Of a stretch of 64,000 nucleotides of DNA, positions 36,165 to 49,359 are shown piece after piece; within the stretch, counting starts at the first letter, position 1, and each line of letters begins with the position of its first letter. This DNA comes from Aphrophora alni (Eukaryota; Arthropoda; Insecta; Hemiptera; Aphrophoridae), in contig OY740768.1 in the NCBI GenBank assembly GCA_963513935.1, positions 37,752,368 through 37,816,367 of the forward strand, in the 5' to 3' direction. Both the position numbers and the translations under genes were made by a program. The notes beneath the pieces are model-generated. The model ran no database searches. It saw nothing but the letters and a program-made list of their open reading frames with translations, and had not been told where the DNA came from.

Positions 36165-36936
36165 TAATCCAACAGTCTAGAGCATTGCATTCTATATAAA
36201 CAATAAACTATCTGGAAATAGTATAATAATGAACAAAATAGAAATATTGTTAATCGTATTGCATTCTACGTAATCGTTAAAGATGTCTCTAGGAGAAGTT
36301 AATTATAATTCAATAATGACAAAGTTGATCAGAAGAGACATTGTATTCAACGTAAAAGTTAAAGTCGGGGAGAACCGAATTATAAATCAATAAAAACATT
36401 GTTAATACTATTAAGCATTACATTTTACACAAACGTTATAGCACAAATACGCTTGTATGTGGTTAAAATCTATGGAAGTATCTTAATTATAATTCAATAA
36501 AGACATTGATAATCATATGAAGCATTGCACTCTACAAAACTTTAAAGTCTCCGGAAGTAGTTTAATTATAATTCAATAAAGACAGCGATGATCATATGAA
36601 GCATTTCACTCTACACAAACGTTAAAGTCTCCGGAAGTAGCTTAATTATAATTTAATAAAGACACCGATGATCATATGAAGCATTGCACTCTACACAAAC
36701 GTTAAAGTCTCCGGAAGTAGCTTAATTATAATTCAATAAAGACATCGATGATCTTATGAAGCATTGCAGTCTACACAAACGTTAAAGTCTCCGGAAGTAG
36801 CTTAATTATAATTTAATAAAGACATCGATGATCATATGAAGCATTGCAGTCTACACAAACGTTAAAGTCACCGGAAGTAGCTTAATTATAATTTAATAAA
36901 GACACCGACGATCATATGAAGCATTGCACTCTACAC
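36165..36936. repeat. 80-bp satellite array, left part
   Basis: The homogeneous core (about 36520-36936) has a strict 80-bp period: CCGGAAGTAG occurs at 36551, 36631, 36711, 36791 and 36871. Unit landmarks are TTAATTATAATTCAATAAAG, GATGATCATATGAAGCATT and CTACACAAACGTTAAAGTCT. Toward 36165 the copies become progressively more diverged, as expected when unequal exchange homogenises the centre but not the edge. Non-coding: 80 is not a multiple of three, and stops occur in every frame. Confidence 0.9.
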
Positions 36937-38432
36937 ACTGGGTAAAAAAAATCGATTTTTTTATTTTTAGCATTTTAAATTCTACATACTTTTGTGATTA
37001 TTTTGACACTATGATTATAATTTTCTGACAACAACTAAAAAAGTTATTAACATTTTTATGGTACTATTCCATGATCAATTTTGCGCTAAACGCGAGGCTC
37101 AGAGTAGTGGCACTGCATACATTTGTTATAGTAACTGATACATATCAGCTATGTGTATTTCGTTTTGTTGTGTTAGTATGGTATAGCTGACATTTGTTAG
37201 TGTAATGTTTGTTTACACTTTTAGTGTTGTTGCTGTTGAGGTTATAGTTTACAGTATTTGTAGTGGTTGTGAGCTGTGAAGTTTTGCTGATGGTAAAACA
37301 ATCGGTGGCCGAGGGCGACTTACTAATGCTGGCATTATGGAGATACAAAAATACTATGGCCTAGCTATACGACGGAATACGCATAGCCTACAAGAGATGA
37401 AGAAAGCTGTTTGGGCGGAATATTTTCACCTCTCCTCCACCAATGAAAACCCGATGCATGAACTCTGCCCAAAAGGTCCCGAAACCTGGTGCAAGTTCAA
37501 TAAGGCTAAAGAAACAAATGCCAATGACCATATGACCATAAAGTCCATAATCATTTCCCCAGCATTGTAATGCAAGAAATAAAGCCTATCTTCAAAGATC
37601 TGTCTAACCCTGAGCTTCTCAAAAAATGCCTTCATGGTGGCACTCAAAACGCGTGCGAATCTGTAAATAGTGTAATTTGGAACAGAATCCCTAAATCCCA
37701 CTTTGTAATGAGAAATACCCTTGAATTAGGGGTATATGAAGCCATATCCACTTTTAATGATGGGAACATAGTGAAATGTAGGTTACTGGCAAAGTTAGGG
37801 ATCAAACCTGGTTCAAACTGCATAAGAACTATGAGAAGTATTGATGAAAGAAGAATTGCCGAAGCCGAGAAAGCCTTTGAAGAAATAAAAAAAAAAGTGT
37901 CGCCAAAAGCAACAGTTAGCCAAAAGAAGACTGTAGGATGACTATGAGGCCCAAGAAAATCCAGATCAGCCATCCTATGGTGCAGGCATGTTCTAAGATA
38001 ATCGTTTTTAACAACATATGTGTTTTAAAATGAATAAATAATAATAAAGTGCGATTCCTGAAAAACGATGTTTTTTTTTCACTTAGGAACACAGAACTCA
38101 AAAACTATAACAGATATTCACATGATTTTTTTTTAATTTTGTTCCTAAGATCATTCTTTACATTATGAACAGAAGGTTTTATTATATTTTTATTCTTGAA
38201 TAAATTATAAAATTATTTAACAAAAAATAATTTGAAAATTTTTGACATAAACAAAAAAAATTAAATCACATTTAAAAATTATTATTATTAAAAACTCTCT
38301 GTACATTTTGTTAACATTTATGTGCCCTTTAAATTAAAAAAAAATTAAGTCTCTACCTTATATAGTTTAGGAGCACTGTGTTCCTAAACATGCTAAATTT
38401 AACATGCGGAGCATACGGCCTGCCCAGTCCCC
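36937..38432 (+). mobile_element. Kolobok/Mutator-like element inserted in the satellite
   Basis: A 1496-bp non-satellite block splits the 80-bp array. The right end reads ...CCCAGTCCCC and is followed at once by TTAA, the target preferred by Kolobok elements. The left end starts ACTGGGTAAAA, so ACTGGG is inverted at both ends. The left flank lacks TTAA and part of a satellite unit, which suggests a small junction deletion. It carries only the C-terminal part of the transposase (next entry), so it is internally deleted. Within-family assignment rests on the CLHGGTQN motif and the TTAA. Confidence 0.65.
37280..37996 (+). pseudogene. Kolobok/Mutator-like transposase, C-terminal remnant
   Basis: Begins in frame with FADGKTIGGRGRLTNAGIME (about 37282-37341) and continues as IQKYYGLAIRRNTHSLQEMK. 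It then has HELCPKGPETWCKF, the H-x-x-C...WC zinc-binding-like block of this family. A frameshift around 37510-37560 ends the first frame at 37568-37570. The second frame (37570-37941) carries DLSNPELLKKCLHGGTQNAC and ESVNSVIWNRIPKSHFVMRN, then LGIKPGSN. The CLHG-TQN-x-NES-x-N-x-(V/I)(I/V)W pattern is characteristic of an arthropod-wide transposase group annotated as Mutator-like. A second frameshift near 37935 separates the last residues, DDYEAQENPDQPSYGAGMF, which end at 37996. The N-terminal two thirds, with most of the catalytic domain, are missing. Confidence 0.75.
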
Positions 38433-39600
38433 TTAATTATAATTCAATAAAGACATCGATGATTATATGAAGATTGCACTCTACAAAACTTTAAAGTCTC
38501 CGGAAGTAGTTTAATTATAATTCAATAAAGACAGCGATGATCATATGAAGCATTTCACTCTACACAAACGTTAAAGTCTCCGGAAGTAACTTATTATAAT
38601 TCAATAAAGACATCGATGATCTTATGAAGCATTGCAGTCTACACAGACGTTAAAGTCTCCGGAAGTAGCTTAATTATAATTCAATAAAGACATCGATCAT
38701 CATATGAAGCATTGCAGTCTACACAAACGTTAAAGTCTCCGGAAGTAGCTTAATTATAATTTAATAAAGACACCGATGATCATATGAAGCATTGCACTAT
38801 ACACAAACGTTAAAGTCTCCGGAAGTAATTTAATTATAATTCAATAAAGACATCGATGATTATATGAAGATTGCACTCAACACAAACGTTAAAGTCTCCG
38901 GAAGTAGCTTAATTATAATTCAATAAAGACATTGTTGCACGTCTGAATCATAGTACTATAGATAAACGTTAAGTCGTACAAGATAACATAATTATAACAA
39001 TATATAGTTATTGTTAAACGTTTAAAAACACAGTATTCTATTTAAAAAATATATATATTTGGTGTAACTATATTAAAACTCGGTAGATATGATTAAGCGT
39101 CAGAAGTATTGCATTCTACACAAACATTTACTACTTCGACTTAGTTAATTATAATTCCATAAATACATTGTTAAACGTTTGGAGCATTGCATTTTCCTCA
39201 AACGTTTGTCTTAAGTACCTTTATAACTAAATAAATATATTTAAAACGTCTAAAGCATGGTATTCTACACATACGTTAAAGTCTCCAGAATTCATATAAT
39301 TATATCTAAATAGAAATATTGTTAAACTGAAGCGTTGCATAAACATTTATGTCTCCTAATGTAGCTTAATTATAACTCAATAAAGACACTGTTTAAATGT
39401 CTAAGAAATGCATTATATACAAACTATAAATAATCTGGATACATCATAATTAAAACTCAATAAAGACATTGTTAAACGTCGAAGCTTTGCATTCTACACA
39501 AACGTTAAAGTCTCCGGATGCAGCTTAATTTTAACTCGACAAAGACATTGTGAATTATTGTCTAAAGCATTGTATTCTACGCTAAAATCTCCTGTTGAAA
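38433..39600. repeat. 80-bp satellite array, right part
   Basis: Same unit and orientation as the left part. The first units (38475-38567) replay the left sequence at 36527-36612 variant for variant, including the ACAAAACTTTAAAG variant and the CAGCGATGATC/CATTTCACT pair. From about 38945 units become ragged and diverged out to 39600. Confidence 0.88.
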
Positions 39601-40959
39601 ATGTACTATGTAAAAATTTAGATTAAGGTTAAATTATTAAATATACCATTATTTGTCTGTTTTTTTTACAATTTCGTAAATACACCTATTACTGTGGGTC
39701 TTCAAAATATTTGACCCAGGACATTTCTCTGTCACCTTTATTTCCATTAAAACTGGAAAATTATGAATAAGTTTTCCCATTTTATTTTTGATTAATTTAT
39801 GCGTCCATTTAATCCGCTAAATCCCAAAAAATTAAATATGAAAATTAAAGTTAACTATAGGCCTAGTATATCAGTCTTTGGAAACCATATTAAAATCTCT
39901 ATTTTATACCGACAATTAAAACCAATACATAGATGAAAATATTCTATGAAAAAATTCGATTTTTGACAGTTCTGATTGACTGCGGTCAAAAATGTTTTTC
40001 TGGAAACATTAATTTCTCTAACTTCGTATATTAGTTTGTTATTAACCTTTAAACTATCATTAACCCACCAAACCTTCGTCAGATTCAAACAAATTTGAGG
40101 TAATCTTTCACCTTTAATTAACTCTGTCACAATTTAAATACAATTTATTTAATATTTCCTCTAAAATTTATGATCTTTGACGTAGGCTATAATTGAAACT
40201 GTAGAAACTCTAGTTCCCCTGGATTAATTCGAAATGATTAAAGTAATTTATAAAATGTATTTGATTAAAATTAATTCTTAATTTTGTTTTCACTTACAAA
40301 ATGGATATTTTTTTAAATATCACAATTTATTTATTTAAAATTCCAATACAATTTCCACAAACTAGGTAATTCGATAAGACTAAAATAATAATAACTACTG
40401 ACAAATCAAGATTACAATCAACAACAAACAACATTATTACATCTAAATCCTGCTGTAACCACCTATAATTAAACAACAAAATGTAATTAATTTTAATGTC
40501 TACAATTTCTATGTTAATTACATAATTACATACGTTCATTAAGAAACTTTTGGTGCTCGTAAATTGTATAATAGTATTTGTTTTTCAAATTAGTTTTGGT
40601 TGTTATCCTTATATGAACAAAAACAGGACTATAATTACATTCAATTATGTTTTTTTCTAATTCAATAGTGATTAAGTCAATTGGCCAACAATAAAGCAAC
40701 CATTGGCGTATTTACGGAAATAAAATGATCTAAATGCAATGAAAATTAAGGTCTACTGCTATTGAAGGCTAAGTCAGAAGAAATATATTGCATTTCTTGA
40801 AAGGGAAAGGAAAAAGTCGTGAAAAACTGTTGGTGCTCTACTTACAAGGAATAATAAAATATCCTGAAGTAGGCTACACACTAAATATATAAATATTATT
40901 ATTAATATTTAAGACACAATAATATGTCATGTGTGATATCACAAAAGATTATATTTTTT
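39601..40959. other. No recognisable gene
   Basis: A 91-codon minus frame (39855-40130) and a 70-codon minus frame (40327-40539) show no motif; the latter is mostly Ile/Val/Leu from A+T-rich codons. Confidence 0.45.
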
Positions 40960-41320
40960 CAAAAACCTTTCTTAGTAAGCACTTGGAATCTAACCATCGT
41001 GTGAAATGTCAAATTCATAATTCACGTGGTATTTATAGATAAAGTAATGAGTGGAATTTGGCTTTTATTTATAAAGATAGACTATTACGATAAAGATAAG
41101 TACGTCTTTGAAAATAACTATGGCAAATTTCAGCCATAATAAAGTCTCAGAAACAGTGATTTTAGTTTTGGGGATTTAACCGCGTTAAGTATTAAATTTT
41201 GGAAATATTATTCTTAGTAAACAGCTAAACCTTTGTGTGAAATGTCAACTTCCTAGGTCACGTGATCTTGAACATACAGCGATTAATGGTATTTGGCTTA
41301 TAAAAACGATTACATTCGTT
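40960..41320. repeat. Diverged direct repeat, two copies ~240 bp apart
   Basis: 40965-41080 and 41205-41310 share TTCTTAGTAA, CTAA-C-TGTGTGAAATGTCAA, TCACGTG and ATTTGGCTT in the same order. Non-coding. Confidence 0.55.
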
Positions 41321-42649
41321 TTTCTTCAAACTAAAAATTGTGTAAAAAAGAAATCTGAATTATTTCGATTTTAATAGGGCGTAGTAGAAAATATAATCTC
41401 TGTTTTTTTTTTTTATATATCGTCGCCGACATTGTTTTATTTTGTACATGATTGCGACCATAAAATTAATTTAGAGAGTTATATTTGACATATAGGTCTT
41501 AAGTGTTGCTATATAAATATTCAGAAGAATTGATCCACAAATTTCAAAATGGCGGGGATTTTAAATAGGCTTAAGTAATTCACATTTTACATATTTTAAT
41601 TTCGTATGAAATAATATTTATCATTTACAAAGGGAACACAGATACGAGACTCTGTGGTAAAACAAATAATATAGCTAGTTTAATTAAAAATTTACCCCCG
41701 CTAAAGAACACACAATAAAGGATTTCGTAGTTTGCAGCCATTTTGTGTTATTTATTATTTACTACTTCTAAGGATGCATATAAGTGTTCTATAGACAATA
41801 TGATCACTCAAATGGTAAAAAATTGTGTTTACGTCAGTCAACTGAATAATAATAAAGATTTTCAGGATTACCATTTATCTAGGAATTCTCCTGTACAAAA
41901 ATTAACACCAATATTTTCTTAAATTTAGGAATAAATAGATGTATCTAACACGTTGAAAGAAAAGCTACAAGAAACAACTTTGCAGTTTTATGATTCTAAA
42001 ATATATTTTCCGCTATCAGCTGTTATAAAATTATTATCTTATTTTGAAGTTATGATAACATTATTGTCAAAACTATTGTGTAGCCAGCTATATTGAATGA
42101 ACCCCTTAGTACGAATATTAAAAAAAAATTAATTGACACCTTAGTAATTGAATATTAAAAACATAAAGACAATAAACAAAGAAGATATCATTGAATGTAA
42201 CTACAGGAACCAATGCTCCCTACCATAGACAAGACAACTGTTGCCTCTTCATATTAAACAAACTACGGAAGTTATAAGAGAAACAAAATTAACCAAGGGC
42301 ATTAGTTTTGCTCGTGTGACTTCGCGTATTGTCGGAATGTCAATGACGTAATCACCCCGTCTCGGAGATTTTAATTTAGTTTCACTTACTTATACTAAAC
42401 AAACAAGACTTTGAACATCAATCAGTCTCTTATGTTGTTGTGTAAACAAATTATTATGTTTGACATGGACAGATCTAATAGCCATTGGAGTTCATGAACA
42501 ATGTTCTTCCTATTTAACAATCTTCCCTGAATCGCTATTAATTGTAAGATAAAATGAGAGAGAAAGAACGATTCGCACTTTTGATAATAGCGACCTTAAT
42601 ATTATTAATATGTACAAATCACCAAACCCTACAAAATAGATAATTAGAG
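41321..42649. other. No recognisable gene
   Basis: No open frame of 60 codons. CAAAATGGCGGGG near 41527 and GCAGCCATTTTGTG near 41735 are inverted words also seen near other repeat edges in this window, but no longer arms were found. Confidence 0.4.
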
Positions 42650-42860
42650 GCTAAAACAATGTCAAACCCATCATACAATGTAACACAAGCAGACCCTCAA
42701 AAGTTGGTTTCTTGGACTTTGTAGGAAACGTCAGACTGTAGGGATCTCATCCAGTATATGAGTTTGTTTAAAACAGTTGTTACGTAAGTTTTCTGAACCT
42801 CGTAATTATGTATATCATGTCGGCTAGACTTTACCGAATCTCGAAAGATTTGTATTATAT
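42650..42860. repeat. Dispersed repeat family B, copy 2
   Basis: Homologous to 13270-13480 (see family B, copy 1). The TTTGTTTAAAACAGTTGTTA block also matches the loop of the 7-kb inverted repeat. Confidence 0.6.
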
Positions 42861-43019
42861 TAAACCATCTCCAGTAGTTTGGCTCGTGTTATTGTATCTG
42901 TGAGTTTCGAGTTGTAGCCTACTATGTGAAGGAGCCTTCAATCGATTCACTCGTGTCGCTAGTTTTCGCATAACAAACATAATGCTCCTTTGGAGGTGTA
43001 TAATATTGTATTTAAAAGT

Positions 43020-43150
43020 TTGACTATAATTGCAGCTTTTTTCCCTTTGTGGTTTAATGGCAAAAACAATGAGGTCACCATTCCCTTAAAAAAGAAGAAG
43101 AAAACAGCATAAACCGCAAGCCTTCTACATCCTAATATCGTCAAGGTCGG
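43020..43150. repeat. Interior fragment of the 62.3-kb foldback family
   Basis: TTTTTTCCCTTTGTGGTTTAA, then CACCATTCCCTTAAAAAA, parallels TTTTTTTCCTTGTTGTTAAA, then CATCATGCCTTACAAAAAAA, in the 62.6-kb copy, and a similar block at 3350-3410. The 61-codon minus frame here is repeat-derived. Confidence 0.45.
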
Positions 43151-44089
43151 AAAAGTACAAGGGATTGATTAAGACAAATGTGGATTCTTTATTCGTATTA
43201 TTAACAAAAAATAGAGGAAGGCTTTGATCACACTGTACGTCAAAAATTATCATAACTACTCCCATAAGTACGACCGTGAACATTTCATGGGTGATGGCGC
43301 TTGTAGGTTGTAGTTAAATATTTAAATAATAACGTATTTTAAAATCAGAAGAAGAACAACCCACCACCAGTTATGTCGATTTTTATTATTTGTATACTTA
43401 ACTAATTGAAGAGCTAAGCGCAAATACGTAAAAGTTTTTCTCTTAAAAAATTCAACTGAGAACATCTAATTATAGGACTTTTCTGTTGTCAGCATTTTCC
43501 TTCCGAGTAATTTCTAATATTTGAGAATTTGACATTTAATTTGTAAGATTTCTAAATTATGTCATAAGAATAAATAGAATTCAATCTAATCTAACCTGTC
43601 TCAAACAAAAAAAAAAAAACACACATTGTTGGGAAAGATGAAAAGAAAAACTCAGATTTAATATTCTGGGAGCCAGTGAATATTTTGTAGGATCACTTTA
43701 ATCCCGGATGATTTATGGCTTATTTAGTTTACTAATCGCGACTATCAATCAAAAGCATTTCTTACGACCCTATCGAGGCAACGAGTAAAGTATCTAAGTA
43801 AAAATATTTAGAAATAGACTGTAAACTTTTTATGATTTCAACCGGAGCTTTTTGCGTATTTAATTAACGTCATAAAATTCCAATAATTGTAAGGTTTAAG
43901 ATGGGCGGGAGATTTGACAATTAAAACCGTTCAATATTCAGGGACAAACTGATTAATTTAATTCGATTTTCATCTTTTCTGATCAAGCGAAGTGAGATGT
44001 GGTTTTAACTTAACCATTAGGCATTTCGTCAAACAAGTGTAACAATCTTTATGAAAATTTGAAATATGGTTCTTTGCAACTTTGTCGAA

Positions 44090-44720
44090 CTATGTGTTTT
44101 TATTTGGGTCCGTAGGTAAAACCAAGTATTCTTATAATTTTACGCTCGTGTCTAGTTGCAACCAGTCTACACAGATAAGACAATAAATCTTTAAACTTTC
44201 ATTATATATTTTTTTTTGTATTGTCCCACGTACAGTAAAAATATAGTGGTGGAAAAAAAAATGACCTTAGGATAGTTAGGGGACAAAAATTTATCGAGTT
44301 AATTTAATATTATGTGTGGGGTAAGACAAAACTAGAAGTTATTCTGATTACGAGTATGTATGGTAATTCGTCGAAAAATTAATAATTGGTTGGTGCTAGG
44401 CCAAATTTAAAGTGTCAGATATTATGTTCTCCTAACTCTCTCTAACTTAAACACGGTGTATAAAGCTGAAAAAATTGAAATTAAATTGCATTGCGAAACC
44501 ATATATTACAGTTTTTTTTATGACGAATACAACTTAATTTAAGCACACAATAAAAATAGCGTAGCGTATAAGTTTTAAAAGAAGTTTTTGTAAAATGCAA
44601 GACAAACAATTCAAAGATTGATTGTATTTCATTGTTTTATATTTATTAGGGTCCGTAGGTAAAATCTAGGACCCTTATAATTTCAGGCGTATGTCTGTCT
44701 GTCTGTAAAATTTAAATTAC
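44090..44720. repeat. Dispersed repeat family A, copy 2
   Basis: Collinear with 6850-7060 plus 7605-7915, but without the ~540-bp palindrome-containing insert. A second start block (TTAGGGTCCGTAGGTAAAAT, then GTCTGTCTGTCTGT) at 44645-44705 begins another copy in tandem. Confidence 0.65.
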
Positions 44721-47206
44721 CACTTAAAAGACTTTCACTTTTTAAAAATTACTGTTTCTATATAAGTATGGACCCTAGTCGTATAGTTTTAGAACACTCT
44801 TTTATATCATTCTACGTCAGTACAAAGGCTTGGAAGCGAGTGTTCTTTCTACACACTCCAATGTGTAAACTACGTATAGAAACCAGTCGGAATAAAATCG
44901 TATAAAGCATTAAAAACTAATTTGACTGTTTTTAATAACTTTTTCACAGGACTTTTTTTTTTAAAAACTTCCTCCGCCTACTAATTTTTATTACGTTTCC
45001 ATTTATATGAATTAAAACTTTTCTAACTTTCATGTTAGACAGTTTTTAACAAGAGATGTAGTATTATAAAATATCATATAAGTATGCCTCAATGTGAATT
45101 AGAGCAAAATATAATCAATATTCGGATTCTTTACGTTTCCAATGAACTGGGTAAAAAGATATCGAGACCCATCAGGGAGTAGTTTCGTTTTTCAATTAAA
45201 TCGGTCACCTCTCCTGGGAATAAATGTATATACACCATCTAAGGATATAGCATGACATTTACTACAACTGTGATTCCAATGAATAGTAAATCACAAGGAG
45301 CAAGCACACAACTTGTATTATTTCTCCCAGAGAGTGGTATTATAGTAGCTGGGGTATTACTTAATTTTACGTCTTGGTCTATGAATATTGCTGTTTGTTA
45401 TGCCACACGGAGGCAATAGCCACATTGTGTTTACAACATTTTATTGAATGTATTAAAACTTATAATATGCGACGTCTACTGTTCACAGACCCTACTATTT
45501 TAGTAACATAAATGTCAAAAAAATTGTTAGAACAAAATTCAAGAACCAAGCTAAAAGACCAAAGAAAAGAATTTGGCTAATTCACCAAAGAAAAGAATTC
45601 CGATCAGCTGTGTTCATGGCGAATTTAAAAATTAACTAAAATTACTTATTACAATAATTTATTTCTGTGTACATTTGATGGCCTTACAGGTGAGACGTTA
45701 TCCCCTTTCTAAAGAAACTACATAAACAGCACCCATTTTGAAATTATGAAACGATTTTTTTTTATCAACAAATTTATCCTTGCAATTGTAAAAATATATT
45801 TGTTCTAAATTTGAAATAAAGTTGACGAAATTGCTAATCCTAGATTTGAAGAAATTCAAACTGATATACACAGATGTAGGAATATAAGTAGAACAAACAA
45901 TCTAAACACGTTCTGTGGCTCATGATCAGTGCTCCTTCAACTTTGTTATAACGGCAGCTTCGATAGCTATAATTCCAACAAGGGAAAAAATAAATAGTTC
46001 AAAATATTGCATTCATTTTCTGATATAATCATGGACAAAATCAAAAAGTATCTATTTTACTTATAAAATGTATAGGAAGAAACCGAATTGTCTTTATTTT
46101 GGATTTTTGCCGTTGTTTGTCATATGGGAGAAATTATTTGTTGGTATACAGAGTGTATTCTCTTAGCATTATATTAAAAATTATAAACAAAATATATCAA
46201 AAAGAATTTACATATTAAAAATCTACGCTTCTTTAGCTTGTATCATAAACTCTTCCTAAGCATACAATGTATTTGATTGAAAACCCGTTTTAAATAACAA
46301 CGGTCAGGGTCCGTTTCAATGATTGCCAATTATTCCAAAAGAGTAATTTTCTTTTACTTTTGATTGGTTTTCATTTATAGCTGGTCTGGTCCATTCATCT
46401 TTATATTCCTCCAAAATTTTGGTACAGCTGATGTTGAGAAATCAGGTATTTTATAACAAATCATTGGAAATTTTCTTTTTTACTAATAAAATATGATATT
46501 AGTTTGGGTTCTTACAGTCTATTAATTTTAAAAATGTTTGAAAAATTGTAATTTTTCATTTTAATTTTATAGCATAAAACCCTTATTTTCCAATTTTTTA
46601 ATAAAGGAGTAAAAGATTTAACCAATTTTGGTCGAAATCAGTCTACTTTGTTTGACTTCAAAGGAGACGGACAAACATCATTCCCAAAACCACTTTTATG
46701 TGAAACCTCAAAACGGATATTTCCGTAAAAAACTAGACATCAAATTTTTGACTCTACATACAATTTTCTCTACACTATGTATATACGTATAAAAATAAAT
46801 CATTGCTATATTTCCACTATTTAGATTACACACTGTTAGATAGTATTTATCTGAGGTCAGTACCAAACAGAAACATAAGGTGGCCGAGTTAAAGTATTCA
46901 GGTCGACCTGTTTCTACTAAACTAGGCTGGTGTTTTTCCTACGGATGTATTCCGAGATCGGAATTCTGAAGAATAAATGATTATACATTGAACTAAGGCA
47001 GAAGACAATCCCGGGGCTGCGCTGGTAGGGTTAAGACGAGAAGAATATAGATTTCTAAGGATCGGTCGTCACAAACATAACCTTGACTTGTGTGACTTAT
47101 TCTCGTTTGACTTTAATGTTTACTATAGATGAAATAATAAAAAAAAGCCAATTATTACTGTCAAAAGTTAGAGTTCATAATATTATTTCGTTGGTTATTA
47201 CCAAAT
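44721..47206. other. No recognisable gene
   Basis: No open frame of 60 codons. A block near 45120-45200 (TTTACGTTTCCAATGAACTG, then GATATCGAGACCCATC) weakly resembles 466-500, but the match is too short to call. Confidence 0.4.
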
Positions 47207-47686
47207 CTAATAATTATTTTTAGGATTACTGCAATATTTGGGTCTTTGACCTTCAAATTTCAAAATAATTATTTTGAAATCGGTAGAGCACATTATGAAA
47301 CAACCATCTTTAACTTCCAGGCATAAGGGTGTTAGTTGCCATCCAATTTTCAATACTTCGTTTGCAGGGTATTTTCGGCTTCTCTCCAACTTGTTTGGAG
47401 TAAATAAAATGAGAATTTTAGAATGTTTTAGAGGAAAGAGAGAGTGAACCCTGATAGAAAAATATCGTGGTCCAAAACGGATGGAAGGCAATCCCTTCAC
47501 TGGACTAGGTTGCTGTATTTTGGCTAATATTTCGCACCCAAAATTACCTTGATTATTAAAATAAAACTCAATGGTGACTACTTTTGCTATGAATTCATAA
47601 TGTATACTACTTATAGACTCGTGCCTAAATTTTAAGGGGTTATAAATTTCCATAAATGTGGGATAAAATTCCGACGAATTACCCAA
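47207..47686 (-). CDS. Unclassified 159-codon ORF
   Basis: This is the second-longest gap-free open frame in the window after the receptor. It starts MGNSSEFYPTFMEIYNPLKF and ends EGQRPKYCSNPKNNY. Composition is balanced, with Cys, Trp, His and Pro spread through it, which is more protein-like than other frames in this A+T-rich DNA. No domain, signal peptide or membrane segment is recognised. It has no detectable neighbour genes, poly(A) context or splice partners. It could be an exon, a young orphan, or an open stretch in an unrecognised mobile element; the last seems likeliest given the surroundings. Confidence 0.25.
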   Translation of the reverse strand: MGNSSEFYPTFMEIYNPLKFRHESISSIHYEFIAKVVTIEFYFNNQGNFGCEILAKIQQPSPVKGLPSIRFGPRYFSIRVHSLFPLKHSKILILFTPNKLERSRKYPANEVLKIGWQLTPLCLEVKDGCFIMCSTDFKIIILKFEGQRPKYCSNPKNNY

Positions 47687-49359
47687 TAAGATCTAGCGTT
47701 TATATCAAATGTATAGTTATAACTATTACTATATAATTTAAAATAATTAGGGACACAGCACGACAAAACAAACTAAAACATCTGTGAAATCAGCTTCAAA
47801 TTGCCAAGGTAAAACTTTTCTTATTTTTAAATTAAATTATATATGTATACTACACTTTGTCTAATTATAATATGACAATAATCTAACAATTTTGAGAATT
47901 ACGCTATTGAAAGAAATTTTGTTGAACAATACAGCTCTATAAAATAAGCCAACTTTAAAAAAAAAAGTCTTTCCCGACACTCGATCAACATTTTTACAGG
48001 CTATTAAAAATTTGTTTGAATTGTATTTTTCAGCAGTAAATATGAAAATAATGCACTAGAATTTGGCATCCATATTAACTACATCATATTGTATAGACTT
48101 CTGCAAACTCAAATGGGAATAATTTTACAAACATTCAATTTTGAGACTATAATTTTAAAACAAATTTCTACTATTAAATCAATTGATTGTAAAATTATAT
48201 AAATAGTCTACGCTTGTATTTAAATGCAACTAATAATCCTATTATTAAAGCCTAAATATTGATTACAAAAAGATTGAAAAAAGTAGGTTGCAACTACAAA
48301 ATCCATTTATAGTTAATGGTAGATTTTTACTATGTAATGTGAGTGTGAAATAAGTTTAAAAAATCACTACCCTCTTTCTGTTTCATTAAAAACTTAGTTG
48401 TACTCCATACAAATAAATATAAATAACGAGGATATCAAAAATTCAGCATCAGTTTAGCCTACCAATGATAAAACAAAGATAGAAGGAATTTTAATACAAA
48501 GCGGAAAATAAAATAATAAAAGTAGTGACAAATTACACTTTACCTTTGTCCAATGATTTCATAAAGTAATCCAACTGTTTCTCACCTGTAACAGAAATAT
48601 CAACATTAGTTACTGGAGAAGAAAATATTATAAAGATCCACAAACATTATATTTAAAAATATCAACTTTTATTATTTTAAAAATATTACATATAAGGCTT
48701 TGGGCCTAGTATAATTAGCAATCGCAGTCAAAAGTACGAATGGAAAATCTCTTAATAAATACAAAAACTCCAATATTAAAACAATATTATTTTATTTTGA
48801 CGTAATCAGAATTAAAAATTGTTAAAGCCTATATGATATAATAGTTTTTTGTTCTTTCCCCTTCTCGTATAAAAAACTTTATTTTCATGAAAAAAATATA
48901 GGCTATAAACGTTGTTTGTTTCAAAATTAAGTGTATTGAATTATGTAAATGTGACTGGTCCACGCAGCACCTCATCGGTATACATAATTTGTTATGCTGA
49001 TTCTGTAATGGAATATAAAATTAAATGGACTAATATTTTTAATATTATTATTTCCACATACATTAATTTTCAAAACGTTTTTGCACTACATAAAGAAAAC
49101 GTGTTTTATATACGCTATGAAAATATTATCTTTTCCATACAACGAATTTTTTTTTTAATTAAACTATTTCAACAGTAGCTGTTGTCATATTAAAAATTGC
49201 ATTCGTCTTATTGGTAGATGCTAACCTAAGTAATTATCCCAAACTCATTTACAAATTTTACTTGAGAAAAGCTTGAGTTGCATTTCTGAAAAGCAATTAC
49301 GACAAATTACTTGCTGTAAGTCTGCTTCATTAAGCCGAAAATAAGTAACTTATTGATTT
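47687..49359. other. No recognisable gene
   Basis: An 88-codon plus frame (48912-49178) is dominated by Ile/Asn/Phe/Tyr from A+T-rich codons and has no motif. Confidence 0.45.

Noticed and set aside
37426..37973. Minus-strand frames of 91 and 109 codons
   Set aside because: Antisense shadows of the Kolobok-like transposase remnant.
36520..38945. Possible CRISPR-like array
   Set aside because: Units are contiguous 80-bp repeats without variable spacers, in a eukaryotic repeat setting; this is satellite DNA.
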